Below, piece after piece: positions 1 through 5,596 of a DNA stretch of 9,929 bases (within the stretch, counting starts at the first letter, position 1; each line of letters begins with the position of its first letter). The notes beneath the pieces were generated by a model. The model did no database searches and was not told where the DNA came from. It saw nothing but the letters and a program-made list of their open reading frames with translations. The position numbers and the translations under genes were made by a program. Source of the stretch: Bacteroidales bacterium (GTDB taxonomy: Bacteria; Bacteroidota; Bacteroidia; Bacteroidales; UBA12077); NCBI GenBank assembly GCA_030635365.1, contig DAOVYZ010000080.1, positions 1 through 9,929 on the forward strand, read 5' to 3'.

Positions 1-207
1 AAATGTCTGACTGATATCTTCTTTACGATTGATTAGCATGCTATGGTGAGTGGATTCTTTAATTAAATCAGTGGCTTGTAGAGCATTTATTTGAACCAGT
101 TCCAGCAGATCATCGGTATGGCTCTTGATGTGTAAGAGAGTAAAAAATCCTAATCCGATAAACAGAACTAAAGTTAATGCTACAAAGAGTTTTAATCCTA
201 ACGGCAT
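1..207 (-). CDS. Membrane sensor protein, N-terminal part (probable sensor histidine kinase), cut by window edge
   Basis: The frame is open from an ATG at 205-207 to the window edge and gives 69 residues beginning MPLGLKLFVALTLVLFIG. An AGGA ribosome site (within 211-217) lies a few bases upstream. Residues 7-27 form one membrane segment. The part after it starts IKSHTDDLLELVQ and contains ATDLIKESTHHSMLINRKED, which resembles the extracytoplasmic start of HAMP-type sensor kinases, where a '(I)KxSTxxSMLxNRxxD' pattern recurs. The kinase domains themselves lie outside the window, so a chemoreceptor or diguanylate cyclase with a similar N-terminus is possible. It is separated from the operon to the right by about 200 bp including a stem-loop, so it is probably transcribed on its own. 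From my memory of the families, GcvH-like proteins with a cysteine motif often sit beside such sensors in deltaproteobacteria, which makes a regulatory link plausible but not shown. Confidence 0.72.
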   Translation of the reverse strand, partial: MPLGLKLFVALTLVLFIGLGFFTLLHIKSHTDDLLELVQINALQATDLIKESTHHSMLINRKEDISQTF

Positions 208-261
208 GGTAATCCTGAATTATTCACAAATTAACAGAATTTTAATCTCATTTAAGACATA

Positions 262-290
262 AAGATAAATTAATTTCCTGATAAAAGCAA
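262..290 (-). promoter_or_regulatory. Weak candidate promoter for the sensor gene
   Basis: Read on the minus strand, TTGCTT (285-290) and TATCTT (262-267) are separated by 17 bp and lie about 55 bp upstream of the sensor start codon. The spacing is ideal, but the -35 matches only 3 of 6 and the -10 only 4 of 6 consensus bases in AT-rich DNA, so this may be chance. Confidence 0.2.
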
Positions 291-338
291 GTTATTTTTA
301 ATTCCTTAAGTAAAGCATTATTTATTAGTATACAATTT

Positions 339-393
339 TAATCTGGGGCTGTATTAAGAGCATGCTAATTGTTCTTAATACAGCCCCAGATTA
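339..393 (-). terminator. Long perfect stem-loop ending the GcvH-like/NrfD operon
   Basis: Positions 339-359 are the exact reverse complement of 373-393: a 21-bp uninterrupted stem including the GC block CTGGGGC/GCCCCAG, around a 13-nt loop. It begins 16 bp beyond the stop codon of the GcvH-like gene at 410. The minus-strand transcript continues with AAATTGTATAC after the stem and not with a run of U, so it is not a textbook intrinsic terminator. It may end transcription, or protect or process the 3' end of the mRNA. The plus-strand side has a slightly more T-rich tail (TTATTTG), but no plus-strand gene ends here. Confidence 0.7.
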
Positions 394-409
394 TTTGCTA
401 CCAAAAAAG

Positions 410-1210
410 TTACAAACTTGCATTTCCTTGAGCAGCTAAAACTCTGGATAATACTACACAGTACTTTACTGGAAAAATTTGATGTAAATATTCAATAGGC
501 TTACCTCCATCCGGTAAAGTTCCATCTACTTTGTTAGTTTCAATACCATGATTCTTCAAAACATGGCTTAAATGGCCAATTTCTTTTTGCATAAATCTTT
601 TTGCTTCAAAACCGGAATAAGCCTCTGTTAGTTCAGTACTGTCATCTTTACATTCAATCTGAGCTAACCACCCTTTTCCTAAGGGATCCTCTTGTAATAG
701 TTGAGGATGCGTCCCTATATCAGGATTTTGAGAGACAACAGTTCCGGATATAGGGGCGACCAAGCAAATTGTACCTACATCAGTGACTATTTTCCCAAAA
801 ATCTCATTCTGTTGTATATGCCTATTATCTTTATTAATGTTAATACTGATAGGAGGTGGTAGAACATAGCTTAAAAGTTTATCAATACCTATCTCCCACT
901 TTTGATCATCCAGAGGACGTGCCCATACATGATTTAGATGAAAGTTATATTCATCTTGAACATCAGGAGCAGAAAAAGTGAAAAATGAATCAGTATCGTT
1001 GAACTCATTGCTCAAATTCGCTTGCTTATCGATTTCGAGTTTGGCAAGAGATATATTATCTTTTGTATAACTGTGTCGAATTCCTTTATCAAAAGAACAA
1101 TGTTCACAATTATAATTAAAAGGGCATAATTTATATGAAACTACACCTGCTGTCATCCAAAGACAGCGCTCTTGCGATGCAATATCAGTTCTTGAGAATT
1201 TCATTGTCAT
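410..1210 (-). CDS. GcvH-like domain protein with N-terminal cysteine cluster, lipoyl lysine absent
   Basis: 266 residues, soluble, no signal peptide or membrane segment. The N-terminus carries four cysteines: C16, then C29-x5-C35-x2-C38 inside GVVSYKLCPFNYNCEHCSFD, a possible metal or iron-sulfur site. Residues about 90-190 match the glycine cleavage H-protein fold: NHVWARP (like GcvH H-x-W), IGIDKLLSY, then APISGTVVSQN and PQLLQEDPLGKGWLAQI, close to GcvH 'SPVSGEV...P.L.N..PY..GW'. The position eight residues before the P of APISG, normally the lipoylated lysine, is V145, with no lysine nearby. The tail contains GTLPDGGKP, shared with the other GcvH-like protein of the operon. It is the last gene of the operon, 25 bp after the NrfD-family gene. 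The first ATG is favoured because GAGGTG (1216-1221) sits 5 bp upstream. A role in the glycine cleavage system is unlikely; a scaffold, regulatory or electron-transfer role is inferred only from context. Confidence 0.8.
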   Translation of the reverse strand: MTMKFSRTDIASQERCLWMTAGVVSYKLCPFNYNCEHCSFDKGIRHSYTKDNISLAKLEIDKQANLSNEFNDTDSFFTFSAPDVQDEYNFHLNHVWARPLDDQKWEIGIDKLLSYVLPPPISININKDNRHIQQNEIFGKIVTDVGTICLVAPISGTVVSQNPDIGTHPQLLQEDPLGKGWLAQIECKDDSTELTEAYSGFEAKRFMQKEIGHLSHVLKNHGIETNKVDGTLPDGGKPIEYLHQIFPVKYCVVLSRVLAAQGNASL

Positions 1211-1235
1211 AATAGCACCTCATTTTAATCGAAAA

Positions 1236-2462
1236 CTACGTTACATCACTAGTTAAAGGGACGTTTAATCCTTTATCTGTAGAAAGCTCATCCTCTAACA
1301 CACCTTTATAACTTTCAGACTCTTGTTCTTCAGTATGATGTTCAAAAATAGGTAGATATCGAATAGCCAAGGCGAATACGAAAAAACCAGTAGAGACAAT
1401 TGCTACTGTAACAGCTATTTCCATCCATGAAGGTACATACTTAACGCCAGATGCAGCTTCCATCCCTGTTATCGTGATATTAACTCGATTCAATAAAAAT
1501 CCGGTAATTGTGAATAAAGATGCATAATATAGTCCCCGGGTAGTTATCCTGATCCTCTTAATTGATAGCAAGATGATCGGAATAATTACTCCAATTAAAA
1601 ACTCTAAAACAAAAAGATATGTCTCGGTTCTCATTTCTAAAAGATACGGCCACACATCTTGTGCTGTAAAGACCTGTATTTTTAGGATCATGTATACTAT
1701 TAGAGTAACCATCATAACTCTACCTATATCTACAAGAATATCCAATTTCAATTTGTGTCCAAATGCTCTCATACTAAGATGAGATTCGAAGATCACCATT
1801 GCGCATCCAACTGCGACTGCCGAAATGATGAAGAAAAAAGGCAGAGCAGCAGAATACCAAAACGGATACAATTTCCCAGGCATTATAAGATATAAAGAGC
1901 CAAGAGAAGATTGATGTAGAGTAGACAAAACAACTCCTGCAATAACAATAGGAACCGTGACTTTTTTTAACCATTTTTTAGGTTTTCCCCAGCCAAAACG
2001 TTCAAAAATTATGGGAAGAAACTCTAAAAATAATACTGTATTATAAAGCATCACACACCAGCCTACCTCAAATAACACTGAGTGATGATTCCAATAAACC
2101 ATTAAATGCCAAATTCTGTGTGGTTGTCCCAAATCAAACATTAGAGCCACAACTACTAAAATATACCCTAAAAAAGCTGTCAGGATAGTAGGTCTTAATA
2201 TCGGGTAAAATCTTTTCAAATGAAAAACATAAACAATTGCAGCTATAGTAAATCCACCAGCCGCCAAACCGACTCCACAAAGGAGATCAAATCCAATCCA
2301 TATTCCCCAGGGGGTATGATTGCTCAAATTAGTTGATGCTCCCAATCCTTGAGTGAATCGAACAATAGTAGCTATGATTCCAAAAATCCAGGTAAGAACT
2401 AAAACAACTTTCCAGAATGTTATTTTAAATGGAAGTTTTATATTCATGTTAACCTCGTTCAT
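1236..2462 (-). CDS. NrfD/HybB-family integral membrane subunit (quinone-interacting)
   Basis: 408 residues with about ten hydrophobic helices, the size and layout of HybB/HmcC-type members of the NrfD (PSRC) family. Diagnostic blocks are LGASTNLSNHTPWGIWIGFD (40-59), GLAAGGF (65-71), DLGQPHRIWH (110-119), SVLFEVGWCVMLY (128-140), VVLSTLHQSSLGSLYLI (177-193) and FES (225-227). These proteins exchange electrons between menaquinone and a partner iron-sulfur protein in membrane oxidoreductases such as Hyb hydrogenase and Hmc. The partner here is the ferredoxin encoded 31 bp upstream. No hydrogenase, molybdopterin or heme subunit is in the operon. The C-terminal 35 residues form an acidic hydrophilic tail. 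Start choice: the ATG at 2460-2462 has a poor ribosome site, whereas Met6 (ATG at 2445-2447) has GAGG five bases upstream, so translation probably begins there and the gene would span 1236-2447. Confidence 0.92.
   Translation of the reverse strand: MNEVNMNIKLPFKITFWKVVLVLTWIFGIIATIVRFTQGLGASTNLSNHTPWGIWIGFDLLCGVGLAAGGFTIAAIVYVFHLKRFYPILRPTILTAFLGYILVVVALMFDLGQPHRIWHLMVYWNHHSVLFEVGWCVMLYNTVLFLEFLPIIFERFGWGKPKKWLKKVTVPIVIAGVVLSTLHQSSLGSLYLIMPGKLYPFWYSAALPFFFIISAVAVGCAMVIFESHLSMRAFGHKLKLDILVDIGRVMMVTLIVYMILKIQVFTAQDVWPYLLEMRTETYLFVLEFLIGVIIPIILLSIKRIRITTRGLYYASLFTITGFLLNRVNITITGMEAASGVKYVPSWMEIAVTVAIVSTGFFVFALAIRYLPIFEHHTEEQESESYKGVLEDELSTDKGLNVPLTSDVT
2453..2456 (-). promoter_or_regulatory. Ribosome site favouring the downstream start of the NrfD-family gene
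   Basis: GAGG on the minus strand, 5 bp before the ATG at 2445-2447. The upstream in-frame ATG at 2460-2462 is preceded only by AAGAATTA, a much weaker site. Confidence 0.5.
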
Positions 2463-2493
2463 TAATTCTTGATATCTGTTATTCTTTTAAACT

Positions 2494-3237
2494 TTATTCA
2501 TCTGAATTATCTTTAACTTCTGCAAGCTCAATTCTTCTATTTATGATCCAGTAAATACCATAAAGCATTGTTCCGCATAATATCGAATAATTTGGAATTT
2601 TAGACATTATTTTCCATGTTAACGATCCAAGGGGTTCTTCAATAAGATTAGTGCGAAATCCCAGATCTCCAAACGGCACACCGGATAGCAGTAAAACTGA
2701 TGTACCGCCAACCTCTTTCTCACCATAAATATGATTTACATACTTATCAGGATTTTTCTGGATCCTTTTACGAGCGCTCCTTATTAGTTTATCTCTATCA
2801 CCGAAAACAGTAGCTTCTGTAGGACAAGCGCTGGCACAAGCCGGGATTTCTCCTTTTCTCTGCCTATCTATGCACATTGTACACTTCCTAACCAAAGGAA
2901 GAGGTTTATCCCATTCATAAGCAGGAACATCAAAAGGGCATGCCTGCATGCAATATCGACAACCAATACATTTTTCACCATGATATACTACGGCACCTTC
3001 TTTTGTTTTCTCAAAAGCATTTACAGGGCATACTGAAGCACAAGTCGGTTCATTACAATGCATACACATTTGTCGATAATAAACACCATCTTTTTCTTTC
3101 ACAACAGTATAAGCAGTTGAAGAAAGCTCTTTATCTTCTATATCTGGAAGTTGATTAACTTCTTTACAAGCGCTGACACAGGCTTCGCATCCGATACACT
3201 GAGTTATATCAATTAATATAGCTTTAGGATTATTCAT
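2494..3237 (-). CDS. Four-cluster 4Fe-4S ferredoxin subunit, HybA/HmcB-like, with C-terminal membrane anchor
   Basis: 247 residues with sixteen cysteines in four groups: C14/17/20/24, C58/61/66/70, C90/93/96/100 and C119/122/134/138. This is the arrangement of the four [4Fe-4S] clusters of the DmsB/NrfC/HybA family. A hydrophobic stretch at about 216-232 is a C-terminal membrane anchor, as in HybA. It should pass electrons to or from the NrfD-family protein encoded next. Unusually for a HybA-type protein, the N-terminus starts directly with MNNPKAILIDITQCIGC: there is no twin-arginine or Sec signal, so the clusters should lie in the cytoplasm. Ribosome site AAGGAG (3247-3252) overlaps the stop codon of the preceding gene, indicating translational coupling. 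The catalytic partner is not evident, since no molybdoenzyme or hydrogenase gene is present. Confidence 0.93.
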   Translation of the reverse strand: MNNPKAILIDITQCIGCEACVSACKEVNQLPDIEDKELSSTAYTVVKEKDGVYYRQMCMHCNEPTCASVCPVNAFEKTKEGAVVYHGEKCIGCRYCMQACPFDVPAYEWDKPLPLVRKCTMCIDRQRKGEIPACASACPTEATVFGDRDKLIRSARKRIQKNPDKYVNHIYGEKEVGGTSVLLLSGVPFGDLGFRTNLIEEPLGSLTWKIMSKIPNYSILCGTMLYGIYWIINRRIELAEVKDNSDE

Positions 3238-3250
3238 ATTTTATCTCTCC

Positions 3251-3952
3251 TTAATTTTCCCTCTGAGTTTCTAAAGATTGATCTTGAAGAAAAGATGCCT
3301 CGAATTCTTTCAAAGTTTTTTCATCAAAATATTGCGTTATATCATCCAAAGGAAATCCACCATCTAAAAGAGTAGAACCTGCCAACTCTTCTTGAGGAAT
3401 ATGAGCCTGAATAAACTCTCGAAGGCGTTTTAATTCTTGTGACCACCATGTTTTTGCCTTATCAGCCACTACAAAATTCTTTAAGTTTTCGGACAAATCA
3501 TCTGGACTAATGAGATAAAACCAGCCATTTTTGTAGGGATTTTTCAAAAATTTATTAGGACTTTTTTCCAGTTCATTATTCGCTCTTTCAATAATTCCAT
3601 CTATTGGAGAGTGTAGGCGAATTTCTTTATCACCCTTATTCAGAACCGCTAAAAGTTCACCTTTTTTAACCTTTTCTCCCTGTTTTTTCAGGCTAATATT
3701 ATTTAGCTTCCCAATTGTACGTCTAATCATATCATCAATGCCCATGAGTAGTTTCCCTGAAGAGTGGAGATTAAACCACAAATGCCCAGGAGTAAGGAAA
3801 TATCCCATAGGAAAACTTATTGCCGGATTGACAACAGTAGATAAATCTGTTTTTGTATCAACAGATTTCTTTTTATACCTACGTACCAATGCATCAATAA
3901 CTAATGCAAGAATGAAGGTCAATGCTACTAGTAATGCCACCATAACAAACAT
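3251..3952 (-). CDS. Membrane-anchored GcvH-like domain protein, first gene of the operon
   Basis: 233 residues. Residues 4-23 form a membrane segment followed by RRYKKK, which by the positive-inside rule places the rest in the cytoplasm. The GcvH-fold part runs from about 50 to 160: GHLWFNLHSSGKLLMGIDD (like GcvH 'H.W......vGI'), HSPIDGIIERAN, then SPNKFLKNPYKNGWFYLI, a close match to the GcvH stretch ending in 'PY..GW'. The residue eight before the P of HSPIDG, normally the lipoylated lysine, is D108; K109 is displaced by one. The C-terminal extension contains STLLDGGFPLDD, a motif shared with the other GcvH-like protein of the operon. Start: the ATG at 3950-3952 touches its AAAGGA with no spacer, while Met4 (3941-3943) has a 9-bp spacer and gives a better membrane-segment start. 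No gcvT, gcvP or lipoate genes are adjacent, so glycine cleavage is unlikely. Function unknown. Confidence 0.82.
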   Translation of the reverse strand: MFVMVALLVALTFILALVIDALVRRYKKKSVDTKTDLSTVVNPAISFPMGYFLTPGHLWFNLHSSGKLLMGIDDMIRRTIGKLNNISLKKQGEKVKKGELLAVLNKGDKEIRLHSPIDGIIERANNELEKSPNKFLKNPYKNGWFYLISPDDLSENLKNFVVADKAKTWWSQELKRLREFIQAHIPQEELAGSTLLDGGFPLDDITQYFDEKTLKEFEASFLQDQSLETQREN

Positions 3953-3958
3953 TCCTTT
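3953..3958 (-). promoter_or_regulatory. Ribosome site favouring Met4 of the anchored GcvH-like gene
   Basis: AAAGGA on the minus strand directly abuts the ATG at 3950-3952 (0 bp) but stands 9 bp before the in-frame ATG at 3941-3943, which is the likelier start. Confidence 0.5.
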
Positions 3959-3991
3959 CTGTTATTAAATACTTTACTTTTTACTTTATGA

Positions 3992-4014
3992 TGAAACACA
4001 ATTAAGTTGTTTCA
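3992..4014. promoter_or_regulatory. Inverted repeat TGAAACA-N9-TGTTTCA in the operon leader
   Basis: Perfect 7-bp arms at 3992-3998 and 4008-4014 with a 9-bp spacer, 40-62 bp upstream of the first ATG of the GcvH-like/NrfD operon. The size suits a dimeric regulator's operator or a small RNA hairpin in the 5' leader. I do not recognise the regulator. The AT-rich background makes chance possible. Confidence 0.35.
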
Positions 4015-4035
4015 CTGTTTTTATTTATTACAAAA

Positions 4036-4044
4036 AGTATACCA
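4036..4044 (-). promoter_or_regulatory. Candidate extended -10 promoter for the GcvH-like/NrfD operon
   Basis: The minus strand reads TGGTATACT, that is TGn followed by TATACT (5 of 6 match to TATAAT). It would place the transcript start near 4030, giving a leader of about 80 nt that contains the inverted repeat at 3992-4014. There is no good -35 at 17 bp, which an extended -10 can tolerate. A second GTATAC lies at 4065-4070. Confidence 0.3.
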
Positions 4045-4154
4045 GAATAAATTCTCAAAGAACTGTATACACTTAAGTTTAAATTTTTCTTATAATTATT
4101 AAATATCATTTAAAAACTACAATTACACATTGATTGAAATTACAACATTAAATT

Positions 4155-4163
4155 TGTGGATAA
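4155..4163 (-). other. DnaA-box sequence match
   Basis: TGTGGATAA, the exact reverse complement of the consensus box TTATCCACA. It is also the left part of the inverted repeat 4155-4171. An isolated match is weak evidence. Confidence 0.25.
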
Positions 4164-4579
4164 ATTCCACACCAATTCCATAAATAATAAACAAATACAA
4201 CCTAACTTCATTATAATAAGTACTTAAACATTCTGTAGGAAATAACCACATGCATCGTCGACATATTCCACACTTTGTTTGTTTACTTATATTTTGTCAA
4301 ATCCATATTTAAATAATGTTTTCTATGTCTAATTTTGTACACCAACTCCTATTTACCCATTAACTTAGATATGAAAATCAAAATTATAAATACTAAACAA
4401 ATGATTAGAAAAAAGGTTTAAAACAAAACAATAGTAATAGTTTTTATTAATTTTTATTTGAATTTTAATTTTCCCATTTTTAAATTTTGTTTGTTTAACA
4501 TGTTATATTTTATTTTAAAACTTTCAGTTAAAGAAAAATATTAAAAAGAATATTCAAACAATACTTGGATTCCAAAGTA

Positions 4580-4588
4580 TTATACACA
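4580..4588 (+). other. DnaA-box sequence match
   Basis: TTATACACA fits TTATNCACA exactly. It lies 425 bp from the other exact match, so the two are not a tight cluster. Confidence 0.22.
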
Positions 4589-4828
4589 TAACATTCTCAA
4601 CAGATTTATTAATAAACACTAACATTATTTAATAAATAGACTCCTAAGTATTATAATATATAAATTGTTATAATTGTGTAATAAATATAGCTGATTATAT
4701 TGTTAGGTAAGATTTCTTTTATTTGAAGAAAATACTTTGCGCAAAAAATTATGCGGATTATAATCTGATTAAATTTTTACAAATTTAAAAAATTTAACAC
4801 TAAAATAAAACAGAGCTCACTAAACCAC

Positions 4829-4864
4829 AAAAAAAAGGCCAACAATTAAATGAAATGTTGGCCT
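4829..4864 (-). terminator. Intrinsic terminator of the tetraheme cytochrome gene
   Basis: On the minus strand the transcript forms AGGCCAACA (4856-4864) paired with TGTTGGCCT (4836-4844) around an 11-nt loop. The run of eight T at 4829-4836, whose first T closes the stem, follows directly. It starts 31 bp after the stop codon at 4896. The 9-bp stem, GC core and uninterrupted T tract make this a classic rho-independent terminator and mark the end of the heme-protein block. Confidence 0.92.
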
Positions 4865-4895
4865 AATGTTCTTTAATAATATTATAGAATTATCA

Positions 4896-5453
4896 CTATT
4901 GTTTCGCAGGAACTGGATGAGCAATTTTTTTAAAAGCTTCTTCGAACTTAAGCTCTTTAAAGGTCGGGCTGTTAGAATTATGACATTTTTCACATACTGC
5001 TTTATCCGGTTCAATCAATCCATAATCTTCAGCTTTCATGGTCCCAGCAAAAAGACCTTTCATTACTTTCATGCTCTTATACTTAGAACCCGGGCCATGA
5101 CAAGCTTCGCATGATACACCTTCTTCTAAAGTGAGGGTTGGTAATTTTTGATCTGCAGGAACATTATAAGCAGTTGTATGACAGCTTAAACATTCTTTTG
5201 CTTGTTGAGGGTCACCTTCAATACCAGCTTTTTTAGCGATTTCTTTTGAATGATCTGTTGCCAGAGTAGCATAAGCTTTAGAATGTCTACGTTCTTGCCA
5301 TAGTTCATAAATCTTACCTTTTTTAGCTTTACTATGGCACATTTTACATTTCTTAACACCAGTGTATTTAAACTTTGGTGCATCTTGTGCAAATACAACA
5401 ACAAACATACTTAGCAGAGTAAGTAGCATTAGAAAAATTATTACTTTCTTCAT
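4896..5453 (-). CDS. Secreted tetraheme c-type cytochrome, cytochrome c554-like
   Basis: 185 residues. A Sec signal peptide (KK, then a hydrophobic core at 4-21, likely cleaved after VVFAQ or nearby) sends it to the periplasm; there is no lipobox. Four CXXCH heme sites start at C36, C88, C115 and C154. The order YTGVKKCKMCH, then YELWQERRHSKAY, a CLSCH site, EGVSCEACHGPGSKY (111-125) and a last CEKCH site is the pattern of the cytochrome c554 family: a Y.G...C..CH opening, a W....H.kA stretch and an EGV.CE.CHGPGS block. The protein is lysine-rich. It is likely a small periplasmic electron carrier; hydroxylamine- or nitrite-related chemistry cannot be claimed. It follows ccmF after 143 bp and has a very strong ribosome site. 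It is the last gene before the terminator. Confidence 0.93.
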   Translation of the reverse strand: MKKVIIFLMLLTLLSMFVVVFAQDAPKFKYTGVKKCKMCHSKAKKGKIYELWQERRHSKAYATLATDHSKEIAKKAGIEGDPQQAKECLSCHTTAYNVPADQKLPTLTLEEGVSCEACHGPGSKYKSMKVMKGLFAGTMKAEDYGLIEPDKAVCEKCHNSNSPTFKELKFEEAFKKIAHPVPAKQ

Positions 5454-5458
5454 TAAAA

Positions 5459-5465
5459 CCTCCTT
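5459..5465 (-). promoter_or_regulatory. Full-consensus Shine-Dalgarno site of the tetraheme cytochrome
   Basis: AAGGAGG on the minus strand, 5 bp before the ATG. This is the strongest ribosome site in the window and suggests abundant translation of this carrier compared with ccmF (AAGGAT, 9-bp spacer). Confidence 0.75.
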
Positions 5466-5596
5466 AATAGGTTATTATAATATTATATTAAGTAGCACTA
5501 AATTTAATAACTTTACAACAAATATATGTTACGTTCTTAATTTAACTTTCATTAAACTATAAATAAATGCTTTAAATATCAAAGTCATGAAAAAAA

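Larger units (their letters stand above)
3959..4828. other. Long, very AT-rich non-coding region between the two gene blocks
   Basis: About 870 bp without a convincing gene: frames are short and lack ribosome sites. Several 60-bp lines have only 7-13 G/C bases, well below the flanking genes. It holds the presumed promoter of the left operon at its low-coordinate end. Small symmetric elements are visible: TGTGGA-N5-TCCACA at 4155-4171, ATACTTGG-ATT-CCAAAGTAT with one bulged base at 4561-4580, and the palindrome GATTATAATC at 4756-4765. A 12-mer TTTGTTTGTTTA occurs at 4274-4285 and 4486-4497, and ATTCCACAC at 4164-4172 and 4265-4273. No tRNA, rRNA, CRISPR or insertion-sequence remnant was seen. 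Confidence 0.7.

Noticed and set aside
1573..1782. 69-codon plus-strand open frame antisense to the NrfD-family gene
   Set aside because: The opposite strand is a full-length, well-conserved membrane protein. The antisense frame has no family features.
410..3952. Annotation of either GcvH-like gene as glycine cleavage H protein (gcvH)
   Set aside because: No gcvT, gcvP or lipoate genes, extra N- and C-terminal regions, a membrane anchor in one, and no lysine at the normal position. Only the fold is shared.
4030..4044. Sigma-54-like promoter, TGGTATACTTTTTGT on the minus strand, upstream of the operon
   Set aside because: The GG is present but the -12 GC is missing (GT, one base too far), so the spacing and core bases do not fit. 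An extended -10 reading is simpler.
4371..4421. 16-codon plus-strand frame starting ATGAAAATC in the AT-rich spacer
   Set aside because: Too short, no convincing ribosome site, and lysine/isoleucine-rich as expected from random AT-rich DNA.
4866..5114. 82-codon plus-strand open frame antisense to the tetraheme cytochrome
   Set aside because: No ribosome site, no recognisable motif, and it mirrors a gene with a signal peptide and four heme sites.
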